Source: an uncultured Lewinella sp. (GTDB lineage Bacteria; Bacteroidota; Bacteroidia; Chitinophagales; Saprospiraceae). From it: a DNA stretch of 20,802 nucleotides. Below the pieces are notes generated by a model, which saw only the letters and a list, made by a program, of their open reading frames with translations, was not told the origin of the DNA and ran no database searches. A program made the position numbers and the translations under genes. This document shows positions 1 through 7,243 of this stretch, piece after piece (positions within the stretch are counted from its first letter, which is position 1; every line of letters begins with the position of its first letter). The stretch lies in contig CALIGP010000089.1 of the NCBI GenBank assembly GCA_938021455.1, forward strand, positions 1 through 20,802. Direction: 5' to 3'.

Positions 1-1
1 T

Positions 2-2245
2 GAAGACAAAAAGCACATCCTCTCCCGGCTAAATGATGCCGTTGGATTTGAGGATTTCCTTAAGGTGAAGTACCCAGCCCAGAAGCGTTTTGGACTGGAA
101 GGAGGAGACGCCGCCATCGTTGGTGTTGATGCCATCATCAATCAGGCCGCCGTCAAGGGCGTCGAAGAAGTGGTGATCGGGATGGCCCACCGTGGTCGCC
201 TCAACGTACTGGCCAACATCATGGGCAAGAGCTACGAGAGCATCTTCCAGGAATTTGAAGGGGTTATCCCAGACAAAATCAAGGGCGACGGCGACGTCAA
301 GTATCACATGGGTTACAGTAGCCTGATCAAGACCTCCTCCGGAACAGAAGTCAACGTAAAGCTGGCCCCGAACCCCAGTCACCTGGAAGCGGTAGGCCCC
401 GTGGTGGAAGGTTTCGCCCGCGCGAAGGCTGACATGTTGTACAATAATGACTACGATAAAATTCTACCCATCCTGATTCATGGCGATGCCGCCGTAGCAG
501 GACAAGGCGTCGTATTCGAAACCGCCCAGATGAGCGAGCTCGAAGCGTATAAAACCGGTGGAACGATCCACTACATCATCAACAACCAGATCGGTTTTAC
601 GACCGATTACAAAGATGCCCGTACCAGTGTCTATGCCTCTGGCGTAGCCAGTGTCGTGCAGGCGCCCGTTTTTCACGTCAATGGAGACGACCCGGAAGCC
701 GTACTTTACGTGTCCCGCCTGGCCGTTGATTACCGCAACACGTTTAATTCAGATGTATTCATTGACATGCTCTGTTATCGTAAAATGGGGCACAACGAAG
801 GTGACGATCCTGGCTACACGCAGCCAGGGATGTACCAGCGGGTGAAGAAGCACGACGACGTCCGTAAGCTCTACATCAAGCGATTGGTGGAACGTGGAGA
901 TGTTGATGAGGCCCAAGCCAAGCAAATGGGTAAGGACTTCAAAGCTCAACTACAGGACATTCATACAGCGGTGAAGAACAAGGACATCTCCTACAAATAC
1001 CAGCCACCAGAAGAAGCCTGGCGCAAGCTAAATGGTGACCACTGGCAAGAAAAGTTCTTCGCTAAGTCACCCGAAACGGGTGTTGACCTCAAGCAGGTAA
1101 ATAAGATTCTCAAACATCTCATTTCTTTACCTAAAGACTTTACGCCAGTAGCGAAGGTGAGCCGACTGTACGATAACTACAAAAAGGCCATCAAGAATAA
1201 TCAGCTGGACTGGGCGCTGGGGGAACTTACGGCCTACGGAACCTTGCTGTTGGAAGGACATGATGTACGGATGACCGGACAGGACGTTCGCCGGGGAACC
1301 TTCAGTCACCGTCACGCGGTATTAACCAGCCAGGATGGTGAAGACAAGTACAACCGGCTAGACGGCCTTGCCAAAAAGCAGGGGCAGTTGCGCATCTTCA
1401 ATTCGTTACTGTCTGAATTTGCGGTACTCGGCTTTGAGTACGGATACGCTACGGCCAGCCCAGACAATCTCGTTATCTGGGAAGCCCAGTTTGGTGATTT
1501 TGCCAACGGAGCGATGACCATCTTCGATCAATTCATCGTTAGTGGTGAGAGCAAATGGTCGAGAATGAATGGCTTAGCCATTCTGTTGCCTCATGGTTAT
1601 GAAGGCCAGGGGCCGGAGCACTCAAGTGCCCGTTTGGAACGTTTCCTTCAGCTGTGTGCAGAGTACAATGCCATCGTGACCAACGTCACGATGCCCGCTA
1701 ACTTCTTCCACCTGATGCGCCGTCAACTGGCCTGGGATTTCCGTAAACCGCTGATTCAAATGAGTCCGAAATCTGGTCTTCGCCACCCAATGGCCGTTAG
1801 CCCCGTAGAAGACTTTGGCCCGGGAACCCGCTTTCAGGAAATCCTCGACGACCCCACCGTCACGGCTCGTGGCAACAAGAAGATTAAGCGACTACTGCTG
1901 TGTACGGGCAAGATCTACTTTGAGCTGGCCCAGCATAAAGAAAAAAATCAACGGGACGATGTTGCCATCGTCCGGGTGGAGCAACTCTTCCCCCTGCCTA
2001 CGGCACAGGTCAACAAGCTGCTAAAGCGATACGCTGGGGCTGAGGTTATTTGGGTCCAGGAAGAAAGCCGCAACGCCGGTGCCTGGAGCTACATCAGTGA
2101 ACACTTCCTCTACAACGAGAAAATTGGTGTTAAACTTGGGTACGTTGGCCGCAAGGCTACGGCCTCTCCGGCAACGGGCTACAAGAAGGTACACGTGAAG
2201 GAGCAAGCCGATCTCATTGATCGGGCTTTTGCTAAGGGGAAGTAA
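2..2245 (+). CDS. sucA: 2-oxoglutarate dehydrogenase E1 component, 5'-truncated by window edge
   Basis: This is the thiamine-diphosphate-dependent E1 subunit of the 2-oxoglutarate dehydrogenase complex. It decarboxylates 2-oxoglutarate in the TCA cycle and passes the succinyl group to the lipoyl arm of E2. The reading frame is open from base 2, so the gene enters from the left; about 747 residues are present and, from the usual family length of roughly 920, the first 170-190 are missing. The GTG at 65 lies inside the conserved region and is not the start. Visible signatures are HGDAAVAGQGVV (about 479-514) followed by NNQIGFTT, which together form the ThDP/Mg site; CYRKMGHNEGDDP (about 772-810); SGQDVRRGTFSHRH-like TGQDVRRGTFSHRH (about 1273-1314); HGYEGQGPEHSSAR (about 1592-1633); and the C-terminal WVQEESRNAGAW and GRKATASPATGY blocks. 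No sucB (E2) gene follows; the next gene is convergent. Identification is firm. Confidence 0.97.
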   Translation, partial: EDKKHILSRLNDAVGFEDFLKVKYPAQKRFGLEGGDAAIVGVDAIINQAAVKGVEEVVIGMAHRGRLNVLANIMGKSYESIFQEFEGVIPDKIKGDGDVKYHMGYSSLIKTSSGTEVNVKLAPNPSHLEAVGPVVEGFARAKADMLYNNDYDKILPILIHGDAAVAGQGVVFETAQMSELEAYKTGGTIHYIINNQIGFTTDYKDARTSVYASGVASVVQAPVFHVNGDDPEAVLYVSRLAVDYRNTFNSDVFIDMLCYRKMGHNEGDDPGYTQPGMYQRVKKHDDVRKLYIKRLVERGDVDEAQAKQMGKDFKAQLQDIHTAVKNKDISYKYQPPEEAWRKLNGDHWQEKFFAKSPETGVDLKQVNKILKHLISLPKDFTPVAKVSRLYDNYKKAIKNNQLDWALGELTAYGTLLLEGHDVRMTGQDVRRGTFSHRHAVLTSQDGEDKYNRLDGLAKKQGQLRIFNSLLSEFAVLGFEYGYATASPDNLVIWEAQFGDFANGAMTIFDQFIVSGESKWSRMNGLAILLPHGYEGQGPEHSSARLERFLQLCAEYNAIVTNVTMPANFFHLMRRQLAWDFRKPLIQMSPKSGLRHPMAVSPVEDFGPGTRFQEILDDPTVTARGNKKIKRLLLCTGKIYFELAQHKEKNQRDDVAIVRVEQLFPLPTAQVNKLLKRYAGAEVIWVQEESRNAGAWSYISEHFLYNEKIGVKLGYVGRKATASPATGYKKVHVKEQADLIDRAFAKGK

Positions 2246-2457
2246 GCTGCGCCTTTAGGCACGCTCTTAATCTTTAAGGCTAATCCCTTCTAAAGGAATT
2301 GGGATGGGAGAGTTGGATTCTCTTAGGATTGAAATAGGATTCATAGGATAGATGCATGGCCTAGTGTCTGGGGCACTAGACTCATCTGGTGGTCTCTCCT
2401 CCAACTCCTGTTCTCCTACTGCTCCTCCGGAAAAACATTGTCGCGCAGCGGCAAATG

Positions 2458-2558
2458 ATCCGTGTTTATCCGCGCCATCCGCGATCCTAAATACAAAGGG
2501 AGATTAGAATGACAGAATGGAAGAATTATAGAATGTGCACCTGAGCATCTGCGATCCT
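2458..2558. repeat. Degenerate ATCCGYG repeat cluster
   Basis: The sequence 2458-2490 consists of short units ATCCGTG, ATCCGCG and ATCCGCG, each starting with ATCC and spaced 7-10 bases apart. A further copy of the last unit, CATCTGCGATCCT, recurs at 2546-2558 and matches CATCCGCGATCCT at 2476-2488 with one difference. From memory, strings of this kind recur in gaps of many Bacteroidota genomes, but that cannot be checked here. No coding potential is evident. Confidence 0.45.
2504..2535. repeat. AT-rich AGAATG-type short repeat, copy A
   Basis: The stretch TTAGAATGACAGAATGG and its continuation to 2535 contain AGAATG three times in 32 bases. A related stretch, with TATAGAATGGGAGGATTTTA, lies at 4385-4412 in another gap in the same orientation. 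Both sit in intergenic DNA 1.9 kb apart, which suggests a dispersed low-complexity element rather than a regulatory site of one gene. Confidence 0.4.
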
Positions 2559-2591
2559 TTTTCTATTAGGGGTACAATTGCCCGTCCATGA

Positions 2592-3854
2592 TCAGCGAAG
2601 TACCATCACCGATCCGGATTCGACCCGCTCTACTCCCTCGCAGCTATAAACGACCCGCCAAACGGCGATGCCGGGGTTAACGGGCTCCCCCTTGAAGTTT
2701 CCGTCCCAACGTGAGAAGGCGTCGGTTGACTGGAACATCTGTGCGCCGTACCGGTCATAGACTTCAAAGCTGATGAGCTCAGAAATAGCGAAAGGGTTAG
2801 AGATACCAAAGGTTTCGTTTTCAATTGGACCAATGCCGTTAGGGGTGAAGGCTTTGGGGAGGAAGATCTGAGAACAATCGAGGGTAGCCGGGTCAATGAC
2901 TTGAAAGACGATACTGTCTCTGGCGATACAGTTACTTTCTGCGTCCTGAATACTGACCTGGTAGGCCTGGCGGCCGGCAGCGACGGGCTTTATGGTGGGG
3001 TTCTGCGCAGTGGGGTTGTCAACTCCCGCCGTTGGGCTCCAGGCAAAAGCTACGCCACAGTCGCTGTTGAGTTCGATGGGCACTTCCTCCTCGAGGAAAA
3101 GCCGGCGGGTGGTGGTTAGAATACGATCCGGACTCAGATAAAGCGTTCGGACCTCCGACAGGCGAAGCGCCCGGTTATAGATTCGGACATCATCGATTAG
3201 GCCGTCAAAAGCGGTCTCTCCATTACCCCGGCATTCGGTGGAGCCGATGAGTAGTTCGCCGTCGTTTTCGATGTCGACCCGGCTGGAGGTGCGGGTCTCG
3301 CCAACTTCTTCCCCGTTGAGGTAAAGCTTCAGGCTGTTTTCGTCACGGGTGATAACGATGTTCTGCCAGCAATCACTGTTGTTGATACGGTGATCAACCC
3401 GGGCTACCTGGTTGTTTTGTTGTAGGGTGACGGAGACCGTCTGGGTCAAGGGGGCATAGCGGACGGTAAAAAACATCAGGTTGTTGCAGTTTGTATCCCG
3501 CTTGGAGACGAGGTACTGCGTACCGTTTGGTCCGATGGATTTAAAGTAAAGGCTAAGCGTAAAGTCTTCTGAGTCAAACTCGCGGTTAATGTTGTTGCTG
3601 TTGCCGCCGGGAATGCGGATGAAATCATTACCTCCGTTAAGCGCTACGGCACTGCCGGAGACGCCGCAGCCGAATTCAGGAACACCGCTGGCCACTCCGC
3701 CATTGTCCGTTGCTCCGGTGGCATCGGCAAAATTACCGTCGAAGGTATAGTGGGCCACGAGGCCCACCTCCGTTGGTGTTCCCTGCGCCATACCATTCCC
3801 TGCACCCGCGGTAGCGCCCAAAAAAGCGATGAATAGAAGTAAAAAAGCTCGCAT
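2592..3854 (-). CDS. Secreted LamG-domain protein with C-terminal CHU_C (type IX secretion) sorting domain
   Basis: A 420-residue exported protein. Residues 1-24 form a signal peptide (MRAFLLLFIAFLGATAG, probable cleavage after GMAQ). Residues about 30-235 form a LamG/concanavalin-A-like jelly-roll, recognisable from GLVAHYTFDGNFADATG, the INNSDCWQNIVITRDENSLKLYLNG block and FDGLIDDVRIYNRALRLSEV. Residues about 250-325 look like an Ig/PKD-type repeat (FAWSPTAGVDNPTAQNPTI). Residues about 335-420 match the gliding-motility-associated C-terminal domain: IFLPKAFTPNGIGPIENETF, FEVYDRYGAQMFQS, WDGNFKGEPVNPGIAVWRV and a terminal SGSVMVLR. In Bacteroidota such domains direct export through the type IX system and surface attachment or release. 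The LamG part suggests glycan or protein binding, but no ligand can be named. The gene has its own promoter-like element. It could be an adhesin or an accessory to a polysaccharide enzyme. Confidence 0.9.
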   Translation of the reverse strand: MRAFLLLFIAFLGATAGAGNGMAQGTPTEVGLVAHYTFDGNFADATGATDNGGVASGVPEFGCGVSGSAVALNGGNDFIRIPGGNSNNINREFDSEDFTLSLYFKSIGPNGTQYLVSKRDTNCNNLMFFTVRYAPLTQTVSVTLQQNNQVARVDHRINNSDCWQNIVITRDENSLKLYLNGEEVGETRTSSRVDIENDGELLIGSTECRGNGETAFDGLIDDVRIYNRALRLSEVRTLYLSPDRILTTTRRLFLEEEVPIELNSDCGVAFAWSPTAGVDNPTAQNPTIKPVAAGRQAYQVSIQDAESNCIARDSIVFQVIDPATLDCSQIFLPKAFTPNGIGPIENETFGISNPFAISELISFEVYDRYGAQMFQSTDAFSRWDGNFKGEPVNPGIAVWRVVYSCEGVERVESGSVMVLR

Positions 3855-3873
3855 ATACCAAATTTTGAGGGCG

Positions 3874-3881
3874 CAAAGATA
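3874..3881 (-). promoter_or_regulatory. Bacteroidota-type -7 promoter element for the LamG gene
   Basis: On the minus strand this reads TATCTTTG, an exact match to the Bacteroidota -7 consensus TAnnTTTG. It lies 19 bases upstream of the ATG at 3854, implying a leader of roughly 10-15 bases. A weak -33 candidate (TTCG) lies 16 bases further upstream; no perfect TTTG is present at the expected distance. The leader AAAATTTGGTAT is A/T-rich with no Shine-Dalgarno, as is common in this phylum. Confidence 0.6.
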
Positions 3882-3922
3882 GGGATGTTACCGCCCACGA
3901 ATACGAACGATGTCTACTCAGG

Positions 3923-3955
3923 ATTCATTGCCATGAATACGTGGGTTCATCCCAC
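3923..3955 (-). terminator. Pair of small hairpins at the end of the DCC-family gene
   Basis: Two short perfect stems lie side by side: GTGGG/CCCAC around TTCAT at 3941-3955, which spans the stop codon of the gene at 3947-4354, and ATTCAT/ATGAAT around TGCC at 3923-3938. They are placed where transcription of that gene could end before the LamG promoter. There is no T-run and the stems are only 5-6 bp, so this is a weak call. Confidence 0.25.
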
Positions 3956-4354
3956 AAATCGGGCCTTCCACTCCGGCCGGGGTAAAAGGCAAGCCTCTTG
4001 CTTGCCAAACCAGCGATAGCGGTTAGTGGCAATCAGGTCATAAACCCAGTCGCTCAGGAAGCCAGGAAACCAGCCCAACCCAGTCGCCAGGGGCTTAGGC
4101 CATCCTTTCAGGTGCTTTGCCGCACGAAGGGCGCCCTCACTTTGGGTGTAGCCAATTCCTCCTTCATACAGCACCAGGCTGCTAAGCGCCGAAGGGTCGA
4201 TGCCGCCCTTGGGCAATAGCTCTTGCGCCAGGTCCGACTGCAGACTGGCAAAGCGCAAAACGCCCTCCTCATCGTGGGTGATGAACCACTGCACGGCCCC
4301 GTTGCAAAGATTGCAGACACCGTCGAAGAAAAGAATGGGATGGTCGGTTGGCAT
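3947..4354 (-). CDS. DCC-family (DUF393/YuxK-like) thiol-disulfide oxidoreductase
   Basis: A 135-residue cytosolic protein with no signal peptide. It carries the family hallmark near its N-terminus, ILFFDGVCNLCNGAVQWF, with the DxxCxxC residues at D11, C14 and C17. Further family features are RFASLQSD at about residues 34-41 and the C-terminal YDLIATNRYRWFGKQEACLLP segment. Family members are small thioredoxin-like proteins thought to act in thiol-disulfide exchange; their substrates are mostly unknown. The length agrees with the family norm of about 130-140. It lies on the same strand as the LamG gene downstream and the M14 peptidase upstream, but gaps of 92 and 297 bases argue against a tight operon. 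The family call is firm and the substrate is unknown. Confidence 0.9.
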   Translation of the reverse strand: MPTDHPILFFDGVCNLCNGAVQWFITHDEEGVLRFASLQSDLAQELLPKGGIDPSALSSLVLYEGGIGYTQSEGALRAAKHLKGWPKPLATGLGWFPGFLSDWVYDLIATNRYRWFGKQEACLLPRPEWKARFVG

Positions 4355-4384
4355 GAAGGGATAACAACAGAAGGGTAATTAGGA

Positions 4385-4412
4385 TTATAGAATGGGAGGA
4401 TTTTAGAATTTT
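4385..4412. repeat. AT-rich AGAATG-type short repeat, copy B
   Basis: It contains TATAGAATGGGAGGATTTTA followed by GAATTTT and is similar in composition, motif spacing and orientation to 2504-2535. It lies 30 bases upstream of the DCC-family start, so it could overlap that gene's promoter. No exact TAnnTTTG is present in it. Confidence 0.35.
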
Positions 4413-4503
4413 AACCCGACACGATGTGTATAACCTTGTGCAGATTTCGTGCCAGAGACTCGTCCGGCCGCCTTCGTCAGGCGCTATCGCGCCGACTACG
4501 AGC

Positions 4504-4545
4504 GTTCCGACGAGCGGGTGCAGACCAGCACTAGTTCGTCGGAAC
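4504..4545. repeat. Perfect 10-bp inverted repeat
   Basis: GTTCCGACGA at 4504-4513 is exactly complementary to TCGTCGGAAC at 4536-4545 across a 22-base loop. It forms the core of the repeat-like block at 4355-4651 and could fold as a hairpin in RNA from either strand. Confidence 0.6.
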
Positions 4546-4548
4546 AAT

Positions 4549-4583
4549 AAATTCCTAAAGGCGGCAGCCTGATAAAGGAATTT
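4549..4583. terminator. Terminator-like stem-loop with T-run
   Basis: AAATTCCT (4549-4556) pairs with AGGAATTT (4576-4583), with a second inner stem AGGC/GCCT around GGCA. On the plus strand the descending arm runs into TTTTT, the form of an intrinsic terminator, yet no plus-strand gene lies upstream of it. On the minus strand it lies 69 bases past the stop of the M14 peptidase gene and could serve to end that transcript, but there it lacks a good T-tract downstream. Function is therefore uncertain. Confidence 0.35.
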
Positions 4584-4651
4584 TTGGTCGGATGAATCTA
4601 GTACGAGACGATTTCCGTAATCTGTTGTGCACACCCACAAACATTAGTCCT

Positions 4652-6091
4652 TCATTCTACCTCCAGATACTGCCCCTGGAAAACCCGCCCAACGAGCCGG
4701 TCCCCCCGATACAGCAACAAATCCACCGACTGCCCCGGAGCAACGGTTTCTGAAGCCGTATTCCCCGGTGGCAAAACCCGTAAACGATCCTCAAGCGGAT
4801 GATCGAGGAGTAATTTATCCGCCACCACGGCCGTAATGCCTTGCTGGTAGAGTTCGTCCGTAGATAATTCCAGTATCGAAAGGCTGTCCAGCTCACCCAC
4901 CAATGTTTTCCCGGGAACGATCCGCAGCCCTTCGGCATCGATGGTTTCGAAGGCACCAAAAGTATGGAGGTCCCCAACGTCGCTGACGTAGGCGCGGGAG
5001 CTGAAATCCCGATAATCTGGCGGAAGACTGCGCTCGCTGTTGCGAAAGCCGATGTCCATCACAAAGTCTCCGTCCGGCCGCACGACGGTGCCGCCCACCA
5101 GCTTCAGGTCATGCATTCCGTTAGACTGATTTTCGGGGATGGCCCAATAATCGTCGAGCGAATAGTTCTCCTGCCCGTCTGTGGCAATGCCATAGAGACC
5201 AGCGATGAGGCCGAGGAGATTCAGGCGGCGGATCTCCTGCTTTTCGGGGTCGCCGGCGTAGCCGCCGGACTCGATGAGGATGGTGCGGGTGCCCCATTTT
5301 TGCAGGTTGTCGCCGAAGGCACGGGGCTCGAAATCATCGTTGTAGCGGCCGATCTGGCCGGGGACTTCGCCTTGCCAGACGTCGTTCATCAGGGCGATCA
5401 TCTGCATGGCGTCTTCGCGCTGGCCGTTGATGGATTTTTCCCAGTCGTAGGCTGGGGCGAGGATGGAGGCTACGCATCCTTTTTCGGCGGGGAAGCCGGC
5501 GCTGTAGTAGGTGCTCTGGTCGTGGAGGTTAAAACCCCAGTCGGCGTCCAGCCGGTCGCGTTCGCCCTTCAGCAGGCGGGCTTCGGGGCTGCTGAGGCGC
5601 AGGGCGTCGCGGTTGAGGTCAATGCCCAGGGCGTTGCGGCGCTGGTAGACTTCGGCGCCGTCCGGGTTCAGCAGCGGCAGGAAGGTCAGATGGAGTTCTT
5701 CGCGGAGGGTTTGGCGGATAGTGTCCAGGCCATCACCGCTGCCTGCGAGCCAGGAAAAGAGATCGAACAAAGCGGCGGTGGCGGTGGGTTCGTTGCCGTG
5801 CATCTGGCTCCAGAGCAGGACTTCGGTGGGGCCGGCGCCCCAGGCGACGCGCCAGAGCGGGCGGTCCTGAACGGAGCGGCCGGCGGTATCTACCGTAAAG
5901 GCGTCGGGCAGATTGTTGAGGAGCGGGCGCAGGTCGCGCTGCTTGAAGCGGCGGGTGGTGATGGCGGCGGTTTTGTGGGCGGCGAGACTGGCTTTTACGG
6001 CTTCCAGGGGGAGTTCTGGGAAGGTGCTTTGGGCGCGGTCGCAGGTGCAGAGTAAAAGGCCAAGTAGCAGGGGGAGGAGGGGGCGGAGCAT
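4652..6091 (-). CDS. M14-family zinc carboxypeptidase, exported
   Basis: A 479-residue secreted or membrane-anchored zinc metallopeptidase that should remove C-terminal residues from peptides. Residues 1-19 form a signal peptide (MLRPLLPLLLGLLLCTCDRA). Cys15 and Cys17 make lipidation possible, but neither sits in a good lipobox. The catalytic domain covers about residues 45-300 and all key residues are present: the zinc ligands H98 and E101 in SQMHGNEPTA, H190 in FNLHDQS, the substrate-binding N160-R161 in IDLNRDA, and the general base E274 in ILIESGG. NPDGAEVYQRRN (142-153) is also typical. The C-terminal 180 residues are a less conserved extension that I do not recognise. It lies head-to-head with the kinase-like gene starting at 6201, so the 109-base gap should hold divergent promoters. 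Confidence 0.92.
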   Translation of the reverse strand: MLRPLLPLLLGLLLCTCDRAQSTFPELPLEAVKASLAAHKTAAITTRRFKQRDLRPLLNNLPDAFTVDTAGRSVQDRPLWRVAWGAGPTEVLLWSQMHGNEPTATAALFDLFSWLAGSGDGLDTIRQTLREELHLTFLPLLNPDGAEVYQRRNALGIDLNRDALRLSSPEARLLKGERDRLDADWGFNLHDQSTYYSAGFPAEKGCVASILAPAYDWEKSINGQREDAMQMIALMNDVWQGEVPGQIGRYNDDFEPRAFGDNLQKWGTRTILIESGGYAGDPEKQEIRRLNLLGLIAGLYGIATDGQENYSLDDYWAIPENQSNGMHDLKLVGGTVVRPDGDFVMDIGFRNSERSLPPDYRDFSSRAYVSDVGDLHTFGAFETIDAEGLRIVPGKTLVGELDSLSILELSTDELYQQGITAVVADKLLLDHPLEDRLRVLPPGNTASETVAPGQSVDLLLYRGDRLVGRVFQGQYLEVE

Positions 6092-6200
6092 TTGGGTTTA
6101 GCTTTAGGTCCTAAAGAAAGGAAGAATTCACCCGCCTGCGGGAAAAATTGGTAGGTCGCAGGCAGTAGCCCCCCTGCATCTTTGAGTCAAATTGAAAAAC

Positions 6201-7241
6201 ATGCTTCGCTTCCTTACCCTTGTTCTATTGTTTTCTAGCCTCACCTTGGGGGCAACTACCACACCTTCCTCTTTATTTGAAGAACTAGGGCAGGAAGAAA
6301 ATTCCGCTCTCAGTGCAGACTTACACCTTGAAGAGGTGATTCTGGCTGATGGGGAACGTTCGGGAGTTTTTTCCTTTACCGTTGGCGAAGAGACGCATTC
6401 CTTATCTGTGGAGGTGTCGCCCCGGGGTAAGTTTCGCCGTCACCATTGTACACTGAAGCCACTGAAGTTAAACTTCAATAAGGGGGAACTACGCGCTGCG
6501 GGGCTGTTGGACTACGATAAGTACAAACTCGTCGTCCCTTGCCATCCCGGTAAAGAAGGAGAACGTATCCTGATGCGGGAATACCTGGCCTACCAGGCGT
6601 ACGGCTTACTTACACCTTACAGCTTCCGGACACAACTGCTGGAGTTGTCCTTTCAGGAAGGAGACGAGAAGCGCAGTTTTCCCGCCTTTCTGATTGAAAG
6701 CAAAAGGCAGTTTGCTGACCGTATGCAGCTGGACGAAGTTACGGAAGTATACGGCAATATGCACGCTGACTTTAACCCCGCCGCCGAAGTTACGCACGCT
6801 CTTTTTCAGTACGTCATTGCAAACGGAGACTGGAATATTACGTTGGGGCGCAATGCTAAGCTGTTTAGAAAAGCCAATGGAGAGTTGGTGCCGGTAGGCT
6901 ATGATTTTGATTTTTCCGGTTGGGTGTCTGCTCCTTATGCGCGGCCCAGTAGTGAAGCCGGGCAGCGTAAGGTGACGGATCAGGTTTATCTGGGTTTCTG
7001 GCAGCCTGACCCTGTTCTTGCGGACATAACGGAAGCCTTTCTGTTAAAGAAAGAGGCGTTGAAGGACCTGGTAGCTAAGGATGCTTATCTACGATACTTT
7101 CTTCGTCGCTCAATGGCTAGCCTGGAGAAGGTCAGTCGACTGGGCATGGGAATGGATGGTTACTACCGCGCGCTGCGTGGAGAGGACTACGAAGTGATCC
7201 CCTTCGGAGCGAATGCCAGCTCTTTTGAAGCGATGGAATAA
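6201..7241 (+). CDS. Exported protein, probable CotH/HipA-like atypical kinase fold
   Basis: I do not recognise a named gene. The product is 346 residues from ATG 6201. An in-frame TTG at 6192 is possible, but ATG is preferred because it begins the signal peptide MLRFLTLVLLFSSLTLGATT. The body resembles the CotH layout: a β-rich start with RGKFRR (75-80) and LKLNF (88-92), then LMREYLAYQAYGLLTPYSFRTQLLEL (124-149), as in CotH where a conserved basic residue precedes a helix and the strand VELF. It also has NGDWNITLGRN (208-218) and VGYDFDFSG (232-240), which fit a catalytic-loop Asp/Asn pair and a metal-binding Asp. If correct, it would be a protein or small-molecule kinase working outside the cytoplasm, with D210, N212 and D235/D237 as active residues. 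The fold is inferred by eye from motif order. It is convergent with the lipoprotein at 7244 (2-base gap). A CATCTTTG element at 6177-6184 may be its -7 box. Confidence 0.6.
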   Translation: MLRFLTLVLLFSSLTLGATTTPSSLFEELGQEENSALSADLHLEEVILADGERSGVFSFTVGEETHSLSVEVSPRGKFRRHHCTLKPLKLNFNKGELRAAGLLDYDKYKLVVPCHPGKEGERILMREYLAYQAYGLLTPYSFRTQLLELSFQEGDEKRSFPAFLIESKRQFADRMQLDEVTEVYGNMHADFNPAAEVTHALFQYVIANGDWNITLGRNAKLFRKANGELVPVGYDFDFSGWVSAPYARPSSEAGQRKVTDQVYLGFWQPDPVLADITEAFLLKKEALKDLVAKDAYLRYFLRRSMASLEKVSRLGMGMDGYYRALRGEDYEVIPFGANASSFEAME

Positions 7242-7243
7242 GC

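Larger units (their letters stand above)
2246..2591. other. Non-coding gap between convergent sucA and the LamG gene
   Basis: I see no credible gene here. The gap lies between two convergent genes and should contain both transcription ends. A short imperfect stem starts at 2283 (ATCCC paired with GGGAT, closing a TTC/GAA inner stem), and a perfect 6-bp stem with a 7-base loop lies at 2361-2379 (CTAGTG / CACTAG). Neither is followed by a T-run, so calling them terminators is a guess. TAGGATN occurs three times between about 2323 and 2350. The two repeat-like stretches at 2458-2558 and 2504-2535 are listed separately. Confidence 0.5.
4355..4651. repeat. Repeat-like non-coding gap with nested palindromes
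   Basis: No gene is called here. Read on the minus strand, the block from about 4560 to 4400 translates into a phrase containing SLWHEICTRLYTSCRVKI, which I recall as a recurrent spurious translation of dispersed repeats in Bacteroidota genomes; this is memory, not a search. The block contains a 5-bp GGCGC/GCGCC hairpin (4480-4493), a perfect 10-bp inverted repeat (4504-4513 with 4536-4545) and a terminator-like stem (4549-4583). An AT-rich stretch at 4385-4412 resembles the one at 2504-2535. The stretch 4584-4651 holds nothing recognisable. Confidence 0.45.

Noticed and set aside
2458..2490. CRISPR-like spacing of ATCCGYG units
   Set aside because: The units are only about 7 bases long with spacers of 2-3 bases; there is no repeat-spacer structure and no cas gene.
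4269..4640. 123-codon minus-strand frame upstream of the DCC-family gene
   Set aside because: It overlaps the start of the DCC gene, runs through palindromes and the terminator-like stem, and resembles a translated repeat rather than a protein.
4964..6055. 363-codon open frame on the plus strand
   Set aside because: It lies entirely antisense to the M14 carboxypeptidase gene, which has intact catalytic motifs. The translation is rich in G, A, V and E with no motif, as expected of a GC-driven shadow.
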